Shown here piece after piece: positions 24,357 to 35,903 of a stretch of 64,000 nt of DNA; position 1 is the first letter of the stretch; every line of letters starts with the position of its first letter. The position numbers were made by a program, and so were the translations under genes. The notes below the pieces were generated by a model, which saw nothing but the letters and a program-made list of their open reading frames with translations, did no database searches and had not been told where the DNA came from. The stretch lies in NCBI RefSeq assembly GCF_036669915.1, contig NC_089312.1, positions 4,167,938 to 4,231,937 of the forward strand, in the 5' to 3' direction. The stretch comes from Pocillopora verrucosa (lineage: Eukaryota > Cnidaria > Anthozoa > Scleractinia > Pocilloporidae).

Positions 24357-25858
24357 CAAAACGCTTTTATCACCATTTCGATGATTCTTCGACACAAGTA
24401 AGTTTATATTCTGTCTTTACCTCTTGGAAAGAAATTATTTATCTTTATTAAAATTGTTCAGCCTATCAAATTGATCAAATTTTTTCAAATGTCGTTTTCG
24501 ACATTTTCTTGCTATTGCTGTCAAAGTTGTATGACATTCATCTTAACACGTTTTCCCACGCTTTGTATTCGACAAGAATTTTATGAGTCTTCTTCTATTT
24601 CGTTGCAAACGCTTCCATTCAGACCAATTTTTCTTTAATCTCTATCAAAGTTAACGGCTTCGAAGTTAAATGTTATTATTCGAATGTCTCCGTTTATAAC
24701 AATAATTTTCTTAGAGGCCAGAGCTGGTGTTATCTACTTATCTATTTTGTGAGGTTGTATAATTAATGGCGATTACAACCATTATTGATTGTATGCAAAA
24801 AAAGGGCGAAGAACAAAAACACAGGCAACAAAGATAACATCACTCCATGCCTGTTTGAGGCATTTTGATACATTTTTGAGTGAAATTTCTCAAGGCTTAT
24901 AATCAACAGTATCGAAGAATTTTAATAACCTATGCGGCGACGAACAGAAACGAAACGCAGAAGATTGGTTCGGACTAACCGGAGGTTAGAAATCCGTCAC
25001 TCATTTCCATGTACCAGGGATCTGCAGCAAATGGACTTCGGACCTGCTTTGTCAATTAGTTGTGAAACTCCTAGACATTACTAAGGGGGCATAGGGTGCA
25101 AAGCTGAGCCAGGCTAGTCCGGCAGTCCAAAAGTTTCTGTTTCTTCACTACTACGACGATACGTTCTCTGCCGGGACGGTAGAATTTCCCTGTAATTTTC
25201 TGTGTGATCAAATGTGAAGTGATTAACTGAACGGAAATATAAGGGAACGGAACTCAGAAAATTCGCTTGGTCTGATGGGAGGGCAGGTCCTCTTTTCAAA
25301 TCTCCATATACCAGAGATTACGGTCATTGAACTTCGGACTTAATTTTCTCGTCTTTAATGCTTCTACTACTTCCGAAGAATGAAACACAAATCAATGGAG
25401 ATTATCAAGTTAAAGCTGTTTGGAGAATTTTGGTTACAATTCTCTAATGAAAATATAAGCCAAATTTTCAGCCGTTTTTTAGTATTATAACTGTTAAGCG
25501 AACAATAAATTAGGGGACTTGCTCTCACTTTAATTAATGCTTCGCAATCCTCTCGAATACAAGTCAATATAAATTTTCAATGCAAATGGTGCATGTAGAA
25601 TCCTGGTTGCAGTTTTCAACTGCTAATCGAAGTTGTAGTCCAAAGGCTCCTATATGATTAAACTCATAAAAACTTTTACATACGGCTACACTTAATTGTT
25701 GCTTCGTCGGTATAATTTGTATTAAAAGCCATCAAAAAAATTCAGTTCAATTTAATGCCGGGTGTCATCATAAATACGTATTTACTTGCTGAGCTAGGTT
25801 TAGCGGGGGTTTAAGTTCAAATTGGTTCCTTTTCGTTCACTCTTGCACAGACATCACC
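23962..25858. other. spacer between copies B and D
   Basis: The part next to copy B (to about 24240) is the class 1 upstream flank, including the 3' remnant of a SINE seen more fully at copies C and F. A run of 28 T lies at 24325-24352. From about 24830 the sequence resembles 37990-38370, and from about 25110 it resembles 46010-46440. The latter includes a diverged leader/promoter-like block near 25480. No supportable gene is present. Confidence 0.5.
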
Positions 25859-28800
25859 TTATGCCTTCGTTTTTACTTTCATCACGGTACGTTTTAGTGA
25901 GTAATAATACCCCCTAAAGGTGTACCAATTGACTCCATCAGCAAAAGTGGCATGGGAACCATTGAGGTATAATCCGTTCAGATTGGACCAATGGCAATTT
26001 CTGTACCACCAGGCTCCCTTAAAACGTTGGGCGCAGCTGGGTAGGTCATTACGATAATCATTGTCTTGATCTTTTGTAGAAAACTGCATATTGCTGAAAT
26101 GAAAAAAAGTTCGTTTAAGCTTGTTTCTAACATACTTGAATATATATTTAAACACCACTTAACGTGTTTGTGCGAATGGAACATCCGGCTTCAGGTTTGA
26201 AATCCAATCAAAGCCTGGTAAGATTTTCAGTTTCGTTCGGTGTCAGTATACTAATGAAGTACCATTAATCACAACGTGCTTCCCCTCAGCCGGTAATGGA
26301 TCATCTCCGTTCTTTGAATGCACTTTAATTGAGTCACCAGCCTTTCTTATGACATCCACTCTTTGGGGATCATGCGTAAAATTTCAATATCAAATTCATA
26401 ATAAACCTAGTAATTGAGGTAATTTTGGTTTTATCAACGGATTTGTTAATGTAAATTGGCCACCCTAAATATTTACAAAGGTGACGTTCGCCCTTCGTCA
26501 GTGGAAACTGGTAATTGAGGGTTTCTTACAGCAATGGATGTAGCATTGCAGTACTAGAGTCACCAGCCCTTCCATTGTATCCTCCAATCGAAAGCCATAG
26601 GGTTAGGGTCAGCTAGTATTCGAAAGCAAACACCGAATTTAGATAATATTCTTTTTGCACTTTGTGATTCCGATTTCATTTACCTTAGGGAATGTCTCTC
26701 AGTCATAGAGTCACCAGCAGTACCATTGTATCCTCTAATCAAAAGCCGGTACTTGTCGGCCTCGTCTGCCACCTTAAAAGTCGTGTACTCAGCGTAAGTG
26801 ATGTTCCCTTCAAAGTCTTGCAAGTCAACTCTCAGCATGACGTCATCAGAGTCTGTCAAACGGTGTATATTGTCGTTTCCAAGCCAGAACTCACCATTCA
26901 GATTTCCAAAGCCGTTTTTGTAGGATTCCCATCCACGATAGAAGTCAACGGAGCCGTCTAAACGTCTCTGAAAAACGGCCCAACCTCCATTGTCCTTATT
27001 CATATCACACAATACTTGTATTGGTTTACCGCCATCTGGATTGATGGTGTACACACCACTGGAATTGAGACCATCTTGAAACAATTGAGAGCAACTTCTC
27101 GCTTCTGTTGAGAAGAAAATGAGGAGGATTATAAAATTATCTTAGAGATAATCAAACAGTAAGACATCTAAACTTACTGCAAGGTTTTCCCGTATAGCCA
27201 TTGTCACATTTGCATCGTACGCTGCCATCTTTATAGTTCGGAATACAGGTTCCTTTCTCGCCACACTGAAAACTGTCCTCCTCACAAGCACTCTGTAAAG
27301 AAAAATTCCATTTACATGAATTATTCTATATTTCAAATAAAAAGGGTTTTTAAAGAGTATGTGTTTCTCAAGCGCTTCTTAAACTTTCTTCGAGTGATTT
27401 TTTAAAGAAGAGATTTAAGGAATCGAAATTTTTCGTCGATGAGACGTTTCAAATGGTTTAAGCCGGGTAAAAGAACGCAAAAACGTTCTCGGGCAAGATT
27501 GGTGTTAAAAATAAGACCAAGGTATGTTATTTAACGCATCAATTGTGTCATCGATCATGGACAACAACATGCAACTTTCTATTGGGACTTCCGCATAGTC
27601 CTTATGCAGAGATGCATTAAAACACAGATTCTGAGTAACTTTCGTGAGTGGTAGGGCAGAGAAATAAAAGCATGAATACTCTAAGGACAGATGGATACCG
27701 ATATTTATCCAGACGGTTAAGGGTGACATTGTTTAGTTTGAATAAATTTAGCGACGGGCGCCATGTTATATCCCAAAAGCCTCAAACATTCCCTAAGATA
27801 TCTTGGACCATATTTGTGGTCAAAACTTGGACATAGCGACAGGCAATTTAGTAACTCTGGCATCATTCGTCTCAAACATCCGAAGAAAAGACCTCGCGAA
27901 CCTAGTTTCAAATTACGTCTGTACAGGGAATTGTCCGAAGTGTGTTTATAATTTTAGACATAATTAAAGTTTGTAGCTTATTTTAACTTAAATTAAATTA
28001 ACTTATTTGTAATTTTATAGGGAGTATCCCCGATTAGTCGGCCTTCGGGCTAACTAGAAGTTTTAGACACTAAATAAAGTTGATTGATTGATAGTGTGTT
28101 ATCGCCGGCATTAGTCTAAGATCTTTAATTGCATAGTTTGTTCAAATCGCTTCTGGCAATTTTGGAACAGTTGGATATCGATATAAATATTTTTCAAAAT
28201 ATTCAGCAAAGGTGTCACATTATTTTCATAGCCCACAGGCTGCCTGTAGTGTGTTTCAAGGATCTTCAATTACATGGTTTGTTTACATCGCGTCTTGCAC
28301 CGCACAACATTTCGCAAAACGTTTGAGAAAAAAGAATCTTCCTCAAAGGGTCAAAATAGTCACCCTAGATAGAACCTTCAAGAAGGCCCGGTCCAAAATA
28401 ACTTTTCCTTTCTTTATTTTTCTTTGCCCAATTTTCCTTTCTTTTGTTTTTCCCAATAAATTATTGGACCTCGTTTTATCGAACATAAATTTTTCAACCC
28501 CGCTCAGGTTGCGAAACGACCTTTCTGCGATTCTAATAGTGCTGACAGTAAATTTAGAAGATATTCCGAATAAATTCACCTACAATTTACGATAATAAGA
28601 GTCTTTCACCCAGTCAATGGCCATTGCTGTAACATTACGAAAAAGTACCTCAAATACCTTTATTCCTCTGTAAATAAAATCGTTATCTTCAGTAAAGTTA
28701 GCAAATCCAGCAAATCGATCAGAGCCGCTTAGTTGACACTTGAGTTTCTTTGAATCGGTCATTATGGTTCCAAAGTTGTAAGACTGACATCGCTCTTTAC

Positions 28801-28978
28801 CTAAACACTCTAACTGACAGGAACTTTCCGAATCCAACTCTACCTCTCTTATGAGGCTTCCAGTCAGCTTTTTCCCCTTTATCTTGTCAGCGAAGTTAAC
28901 AGCCTTCAAATCTGGCTCTGAGATACGGTTTATGCCGTACACAACGGCACAAAGAAAAAATATTAAACAGAGATGCAT
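25859..28978 (-). CDS. FReD copy D: intact class 2 PAN-EGF-fibrinogen secreted protein
   Basis: Four exons join in frame: 28658-28978, 27178-27292, 26684-27104 and 25859-26093, giving 363 residues. Exon 1 carries a signal peptide ([15 protein letters not shown]) and a PAN/apple domain with the [11 protein letters not shown] cysteine pattern up to residue 107. Exon 2 is a six-Cys EGF module. Exons 3-4 form the fibrinogen C domain, with WTVFQRR-like, FWLGND and CHWSNLNG blocks and a TKDQDND calcium loop. All introns are GT-AG with phases 0, 1 and 2. The large first intron (1.37 kb) contains the LINE-like tail. Relatives are secreted, calcium-dependent sugar- or acetyl-binding lectins of the ficolin/tachylectin/FREP kind, and binding to microbes is plausible but unproven. 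In class 1 genes the signal peptide and PAN lie in separate exons, unlike here. Confidence 0.9.
26555..26625 (-). repeat. partial duplicate of exon-5 tail inside an intron of copy D
   Basis: The intron downstream of fibrinogen exon 1 holds a second, decayed copy of the end of that exon (GAGTCACCAGC to CCAATCGAAAGCC). The same relic occurs in copies A (about 16009-16052) and F (about 47895-47941) but not in B, C or G. It therefore marks class 2 ancestry for this part of the gene. Confidence 0.6.
27640..28092 (+). mobile_element. LINE-like 3' end in intron 1 of copy D
   Basis: It is homologous to the block at about 17090-17645, with shared upstream sequence and a shorter TTGATTGATAG tail. It lies antisense within the intron of copy D. 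Confidence 0.45.
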
Positions 28979-29884
28979 GTGTAGTCTTTACCGTCAGAAA
29001 GCTAGTGATGAGGAAAAAATAACGTTTGCCTAATTTCTACGGCTTAACTGGGCTGGCAGGTGCAAAGGAAATTTCCAAAATTAAAACAGTAAGTTAATGA
29101 GACGTAGGAAATTGTGAAGACACGTCGGCAATAATGGTGGAGAAAGGATAAATCGAGAAGAAGAGACGAACGTATTGCGTGGCCGGAGTGCCAAATGATG
29201 TTAGCTACAATGATATTACGGCCATTGGACTTCTCGTCCTTATGTTTCCGCTACAAGCTGTAGGGAGAATCTTAGCAAATCCTTAATGACAATATAAGCT
29301 ATATTTTAAGCCTTTTTTATCATTCTAACGGTTACGCGAACAGTAAGTAAAAAAAATATTAAACAGAGATGCTTGTGTAGTCTTTACCGTCAGAAAGCCT
29401 ATGATAAGAAAGATAAACGTTTACCTAATTTCTATCGCTTAACTAGGCTGGCAGGTGCAAAGGAAATTTCCGAAATTAAATGTTAATGAGACTCTATCGT
29501 TTATTAAGTGGGGGGCTACCTGACTTGGCGGCCAAAAAGTGTCTACATTAAAGGCCAGAACGATCACGTTACAAAGTTGTGCCATAGTAGCCTTTTTATC
29601 ATTCTAACGGTTACGCGAACAATAAATAAAAAAAAAAGGAAAATTAAACAGAGATGCCTGTGTAGTCTTTACCGCCAGAAAGCTTATGATGAAGAAAAAT
29701 AAACGTGTACCTAATTTCGATCGCTTAATTAGGATGGCAAAGGAAATTTCCAAAATTAAAACAGGGAGTTAATGAGACTCTATCGTTTGTTAAGTGGGGT
29801 GCTACCTGACTTGGCGGCCAAAAAGTGTCTACATTAAGCGGCCAGAACGATCACGTTACAAAGTTGTGCCATAGTAGCCTTTTT
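28979..29884 (-). promoter_or_regulatory. 5' flank of copy D with two further leader/promoter units
   Basis: About 300 bp directly upstream of the copy D ATG form its own promoter unit. Two more, partly deleted units follow at about 29309-29583 and 29585-29884. In both of these the leader ATG has mutated (CACAAGCATC and CACAGGCATC instead of CACATGCATC). No TATA box stands out. Shared sequence blocks are the AGGCTGGCAGGTGCAAAGG region and the GGCGGCCAAAAAGTGTCT region. Confidence 0.4.
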
Positions 29885-31090
29885 AACTCGTGAATTGCGC
29901 GCATGCGCAAGAGCGAGTTATAGATACGATGTGGGGAATGCCATTCGCTCGCTCGCTCGCTCGATTGGTCGATTCCTGTAAACTTTTTTTGGATTTTAGG
30001 CTTTTGAGTGCATTTGATAGTTTTTGGCGAGCAATAAACAGACGAAATGGCGACCTTTGTTGCTAAGAATAGTGGTGGGGTGAAAAAGAAGCCAATGATA
30101 ATCTTAAAAGAGTTTTTTTTTCGTTTTAGTTTCAACAAGCGGCGCCAGCGACTGGCAGGCATGCAAGGATTCACACTGAAATAACAGAACAACCTTCGTT
30201 TTTCATAAAATTGTAATTTACAATCCTTGAACTTGAAAACAATCCGAAGATTCATTGAAAATATCACTTACTGCGAAGCGCTCGGAGTTTACAGATGTTC
30301 AAAAGCTTTTTCTGTTATGGCGTGAGATTGAGGACAAAATTGATCATTACGTTTCGTCGCGTGTGTTTTTCCTGTGTGAAGCAACAAAAGATGCCGGCGA
30401 CTGACGAAATAACAAGTCAACACGAAAATCAAATAACACCTAAACAAACAATTTTAGCTACCGATTTTCATTGAATTTTTAAAGAACAATTTTCTTTTAA
30501 GTTTCAAGACAATTTGAAGATTCAACATACATACAACGTACTAAAATGCGAAAGTTACACACCACAAAATTGATAAATAGGCCTGAAATGAAATTCTATC
30601 TTGTTATTGATTATACGTTGCGTAGCACGTGACTTAAATCTACCCATGCGGAGATCCAAAATGACGGTGGCAGGCTTGGCTTAGTTGTATCACTCAAAAC
30701 TCGTTCCCGTTTGTCTCATTTGATAAAAAGGGAATCGTTAATGTTTCATTAAGACAGTATTACCTTGATTTTCTAATATTTACAACGAAAGACAGTAAAT
30801 TTCACTTTTCACCACATTTACTTCCAACCTTTTCTTTTGAACCAGAAACAAAAATGACAGACGTTTAAAACACATGACATCATCCACCTTGTCAAATGTA
30901 ATAGCATGATCATTTCAATTGTAATGCCTTCTTATTCCAACGTTACTTTGTTTCTTTGCTACATTAGCGAACACTGACCTACTGCTCGTACTCTAGATAT
31001 GACAATCAACCACAAAATTCCCTAATTCAGATAACATTAAACATAATCTAAAAAATCATGTGTCATTTCACGAGTTTGCTCACAGAGCAC
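29885..31090. mobile_element. TIR element inserted in a leader/promoter unit
   Basis: AACTCGTGAATTG at 29885 is matched by its reverse complement around 31064-31076 (CATTTCACGAGTT). A leader unit that is intact elsewhere is split here: its start ends at 29884 and its remainder resumes at about 31090 with ATCATTCTAACGG. The left end also contains a TAACTCG/CGAGTTA hairpin around GCGCGCATGCGC. No transposase is recognisable, so a non-autonomous DNA element is the likely identity. Right-end coordinates are approximate. Confidence 0.5.
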
Positions 31091-31720
31091 TTTGATTATC
31101 ATTCTAACGGTTACGCGAACAATAAATAAAAAAAAGAAAATTAAACAGAGATGCCTGTGTAGTCTTTACCGTCAGAAAGCTTATGATGAAGAAAAATAAA
31201 CGTTTACCTAATTTCGATCGCTTAATTAGGATGGCAGAGGAAATTTCCAAAATTAAAACAGGAAGTTAATGAGACTCTATCGTTTGTTAAGTGGGGTGCT
31301 ACCTGACTTGGCGGCCAAAAAGTGTCTACATTAAGCGCGCAGTCAGAACGATCATGTTACAAAGTTGTGACGTAGAAAATTGTGAAGACACGTCGCCAAT
31401 AATGGCGGAGAAAGGATAAATCGAGAAGAACAGACGAACGTATTGCGTGGCCGGAGCGCCAAATGATGTTAGCTACAATGATGTTACGGCCATTGGACTT
31501 CTCGTCCTTATGTTTCCACTACAAACTGCAGGGAGAATCCTAGTAAATCCTTAATGACAGTATAAGCTACATTTTTAGCCTTTTTATTATTCTAACGGTT
31601 ACGCGAACAGTAAATAAAGAAAAATATATTAAACAGAGATGCATGTGTAGTCTTTATCGTCAGAAAGCGTATAATGAAGAAAAGTAAACGTTTACATAAG
31701 ATCTTTAATCCAAGATCTTC
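31091..31720 (-). repeat. two leader/promoter units upstream of copy D
   Basis: The first unit (to about 31570) has lost its leader ATG. The second, from about 31576, retains ATG at 31644 and encodes MHLCLIYFSLFTVR before GTAACC. The units match those at 18035-18705 and 19651-20150. Confidence 0.45.
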
Positions 31721-32078
31721 AATTGCATAGCTTGTTCACATCGCTTCTGGCACTCTTAGGACAGATGAGTATCGATATTTAAATATTTTTTTCAAAAGAT
31801 TTAGCAAAGCTGTCACATTATTTTCATAGCCCATAGGCCTCCTGTGGTGTGTTTCGCCCGCTTTCGGCAAGGATCTTCAATTGCATGGTTTGGTTACATC
31901 GCGTCTTGCATCGCGCAACATTTCGCAAAACGTTTGAGAAATGAGAATCTTCATCAGAGGGTCAAAATAGTCACCCTGGATAGAACCTTCAAGGAGGCCC
32001 GTTCCAAAATAATTTAAGATAAAGTTTTCCTTTCTTTAGCTTTCTTTGCCTACTTTTCATTTCTTTTGCTTTTTTTGC

Positions 32079-32200
32079 AATTTGAAATAAATAAGTGCTT
32101 GTAAATTTTTTCAAAGACCACAAATTGCACCCGCCTTACGGGCTTGTGCAATTTTGTTAGTCTTTGAAAAAATCTACTCGTGCTTATTTATTCCAAATTA
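32079..32200. repeat. 122-bp hairpin (inverted repeat)
   Basis: AATTTGAAATAAATAAG at the left pairs with CTTATTTATTCCAAATT at the right, continuing inward through TTTTTTCAAAGAC/GTCTTTGAAAAAA and TTGCAC/GTGCAA around a CCCGCCTTACGGGC loop. A foldback element end is likely. Confidence 0.75.
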
Positions 32201-32610
32201 CACCCTATATTATGTAATTACCTATACAAATAATGCCTACTAACTTATCAACCTAATACGCAATAATTCCTACTAACTTATCGTACCAGATCACTTTGAA
32301 AAAGCGATCTTGTACAAACGCCAGTTCTTTTTACTAATTTCCATTTGATAGAATTATTTAATAGAAGCATCTGATGGAATCAATTATTTTTATTATATCA
32401 AAGCCTTGGAATACTGTAGGAGACTAACGATATGATCTCACAACATTTTTCCACTGCGTGACATTCTCAGAGAAACAGGAAATCAACGATGTAATACCAC
32501 AGGAGCTTTGCCGAGGTCATGATATTATGGTATTATGGTAGTTGAAAAATCAGCAGGCGGCTGATGCATCTTGATAAAATCAGCTCCTGAGAAGAGAAAG
32601 ATATATATCC

Positions 32611-32745
32611 TATTAAACGTTTTGGTGTGGGGGTAGCTGAGTACTTTTACGATTCGTGCCAGATTTTGACAAGCCCGCAGCGCGTGTCAAAATATAAACA
32701 ACGAGTAAAAGTACTCAGCGATAATACACACCAAAACATTTAACA
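32611..32745. repeat. nested hairpin of about 135 bp
   Basis: Three concentric stems can be seen: ATTAAACGTTTTGGTGTG against CACACCAAAACATTTAA, GCTGAGTACTTTTAC against GTAAAAGTACTCAGC, and ATTTTGACA against TGTCAAAAT. The compensating arms are nearly perfect, which suggests a recent or structurally maintained foldback. Confidence 0.75.
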
Positions 32746-32749
32746 AGCT

Positions 32750-33337
32750 ATTTATTATCCAACTGCTTTATTTTTAATGCACTTCTATAAGGCGGGAAAA
32801 GCGAAGCACACAGAGAAGCGGTTTGTGACATAATCTTGCATAATGTTCGCGTCGGATTGGCTTATGAGACGTCAACTTGTCACAAGGTTTCAAAACGATG
32901 CGCAAATCGTGCACATTTGAAAGTACTGCAAGTACAGAAGTGTTCATTTATCGATGAAAAGTGATGAATAATTTATCGCCAGTGACAAAGCTTAGCATCT
33001 ACCGTGAGACAAACTCTTAAAGACATGGATGATCTCTAAGCATACAAAAAAAAGAATCTCTCAAAACTACATTTAAATTTTCATCACCCGTTTCAATCAC
33101 ATGGCGACGAAGCTCCGCAGGAATCGCTGCCAGCTCTTGAGAAGCTGAGGGCTGTGAACCAAGAACAATGTTGCAGATAGTAAATACGGCACCAGACAAG
33201 TGCAGCCAACCTGTCAAACACGTTTTTTTACAGTACAAAATAACCAGCTGTCCAGTAACTGTATAATATCGCAGGATATTTGTACTCTATTCGCGTGTTA
33301 TTTGTACTCTACTTTGTGCGGTTGGATAATAAACCCA
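32750..33337. mobile_element. small TIR element
   Basis: TTTATTATCCAACTGC at the left end returns as GCGGTTGGATAATAAA at the right end, defining an element of about 590 bp. A 73-codon open frame inside (33017-33238, minus) has no recognisable domain. Superfamily and target duplication are unclear. Confidence 0.5.
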
Positions 33338-34138
33338 GATACTAACCAGTTTATTTCATACGACAATTGAAATAGTGGTTACCCACGCGTCGGAATTGAT
33401 GGTGTACGACACTGTTTATGAAAAAGATATTGTAAGGGCTCATTCGAGCATTTGACAGGTTTCAAGAGAACAAAAAAAGAGGATTTATCTCTGGTAACTT
33501 TATTGACTGGATAAACACGCCATGTCTGGTTAAAAAAAAGACGAGTAAGGCAACTGCGAAAATTTGACAAGCTTTTTTTGCCATACAAAAAGTATTAGGT
33601 CGTAAGTTGTCATTTTTATAGTTTGATAAAAATGGATTGACTGTTGTCAAACATTTTGAAAGTCATTCAGCTGTAGCAATGCCTTCGACACATTAAATAG
33701 ACAGCACTTGTGGCACTTGTATGTAGACCGCCACTGCTGTGGCGTGACACCATGTTTCTTGTTTTTTTTTCTCATTCTAGTTTCGTATGTTATAAAGTCC
33801 ATACGCATAGCTAGTTATACTATTTTCGTGAATATATATTTTATCATCAAAACAGCTGAGTGACACTTTATTGATTTCTTAACTTCCAAGCTGATGATTC
33901 TGACTTCTAAATGGTTTTCATCATATGATGTATTTCTTTGCTATGAAATAGTATATTTTTACGGTCTTTATGCTTGATTTTCCGTCTTGTAATATTTTTC
34001 TTTATTTCTTTAGCTGTTCTATCCCTTTTTTCATTATCTTTTGTACAAGAGTGTATTTTTTTTCTTAGACCCAAGAATTCAATTATTTGTACGTCAAAAG
34101 TCTTGTCTTTGAAATTTCCAATCACTTTCTTATTTTGT

Positions 34139-34795
34139 TAATTTTTTCATTTTTTTTAATTTTTGTTTATTTATTATCATATTTCAAATACAAATTACAG
34201 ACATAATTAAAATTACTACGCAAAAACAAGGGGGTTTGGCCAACAACAGCCTCGCAATTCCTCTTGTCAGCATTTTCATTATAATTGTTTTAAAACGATG
34301 TTAATTATATTAACAATATCGAAACATTAAAATTACTGTACAAAGTCACTATTACAATGAAATTAAATACAGTTATTATTGGGAAAACTAATACAATAAT
34401 TGTAATTATTACTGATGCAAAGTGAAAGAGAGAAACACCCAAGATAAGAGTGGAAAGTTTTTATTCCATTTCTTATAGAAAGTTCCCAAGTCTTTATTTC
34501 TTGAGGTAATGTATTTTTCTGTTTGATGATTAATTTTGACTTTTAGTTTGAAACTGTCTATATTTGGATGTGCATGCGTCCTTCTGCAATCCAAGATATG
34601 CATTTTTCAGATTAGAATGAAATAATTTAGTAAAGGGCATGAGAGTGATGTAATACCTATTATGATATCTTGAAGGCGGAGAGCCATAACTTGTTTTGTT
34701 ATTGCGAAATAATAATTTTTGAAATGTTTCCGAAATATATTCGAGTAAGGGCAAAAGAAAAAGAGGTGGTGTAATGTTTCTGATTATTTGTCTTT
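34139..34795 (-). mobile_element. 5'-truncated LINE 3' end inserted in the polymerase remnant
   Basis: The insert separates adjacent polymerase segments and is flanked by an imperfect duplication of about 18-19 bp: ATCACTTCCTTGGTTTTGT at 34796-34814 and ATCACTTTCTTATTTTGT at 34121-34138. Its minus-strand 3' end is A-rich. Open frames at 34409-34754 resemble the C-terminal region that follows reverse transcriptase in L1/Tx1-like LINEs. Truncation at the 5' end and a target duplication are typical of target-primed insertion. Confidence 0.55.
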
Positions 34796-35699
34796 ATCAC
34801 TTCCTTGGTTTTGTCGAAATATGTTGAGTTTTCAGGGTAATCACTATTATATACACATCTCCGGTTTCGATTTCATATGTTAGACTGTCTGTGTCTGTAA
34901 AAATGCAATCTTGCTTTTCTTCTATACTTCTTTCTAATATAATTTTAAAGGAAATCTTACATTTATGTCTAGAAAGATCAAGAATACACATATCTACATA
35001 CGCCGGCGTTTAAGAGTGATTAATTCTTTGATCTTATGAACAGCTATAGATTCTCATGAAAAATTTGTGATGACACTTAAGTTGACTTCGAGCTATATTT
35101 CTATAATTTTTGTTATCAGTTACAAGTTTAACGTTTACCCATTTGCGAACATTCTTTACAGTTTTTACCAAATACGCTGTTATTTATAATCTTGTAGAAG
35201 TCTTTTACAAATGAATTTTTAGCGCTTGTTCTCTTGTTTGTATCAAAATCTATGTACTGTTTCAGCCACGTTGACTGATTGCATCGTAATGCTCGATGAA
35301 TCTCTTTAATCTAACCCCAAATCAAGATATCACTCTAGTTTTCTTCAAATAAGTTCATAATTTTCTTTGTCATTTAATGATGGAACCAGCTTTTTGACTT
35401 GAGCCGTTGATATATTGTATTTGTGTCTTATTTCTTCACAATAATTTGAAAGCATGTCCTTTGTCACATCGATTTTTTCTGCTGCAAGTGGATAGTCATC
35501 GATAATCTCACGTAACACATCAGGATATTCAAGATCAACTTCCAATATTAAACCTTTTTCACTGCCTTCTGTGTGTTTTGCAAAGTTGATCTTTCTAATT
35601 TCTATTTCCTGTGCACCATTTAAATTTATCATTCGGTAAACATTGACTCATAGCCCAACCATACAGATTATCAGCATCGAGATACACGATATACTTTAA

Positions 35700-35903
35700 C
35701 CCTTCAACTCCCAGAAGTGATTAACATAGAACTTCTACCCATAATATCCATACATTATCCCGCAAACAGGTATGGAGAAGACTCCAATTTATTTGTTAGA
35801 AGTTGTTATCTAGATCTAACACCTATTTCTCACATCTGGTTCACATGGAAATGTGTAGCAGTCAGAGGGAAGAATGAACAATCAGATCTTGGGAGTTAAA
35901 GGG
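35700..35903. mobile_element. piggyBac-like MITE with TTAA target site
   Basis: The 204-bp element has terminal inverted repeats CCCTTCAACTCCCA and TGGGAGTTAAAGGG (one mismatch) flanked on both sides by TTAA (35696-35699 and 35904-35907). It splits the polymerase remnant just before the motif A-like block. TTAA duplication is the hallmark of piggyBac transposition. Confidence 0.8.

Noticed and set aside
29851-30267. Minus-strand frame of 138 residues
   Set aside because: It lies inside the TIR element and spans its left terminus; no domain is visible and composition looks non-coding.
33017-33238. Minus-strand frame inside the small TIR element
   Set aside because: 73 codons without a recognisable domain; kept only as a remark in the element entry.
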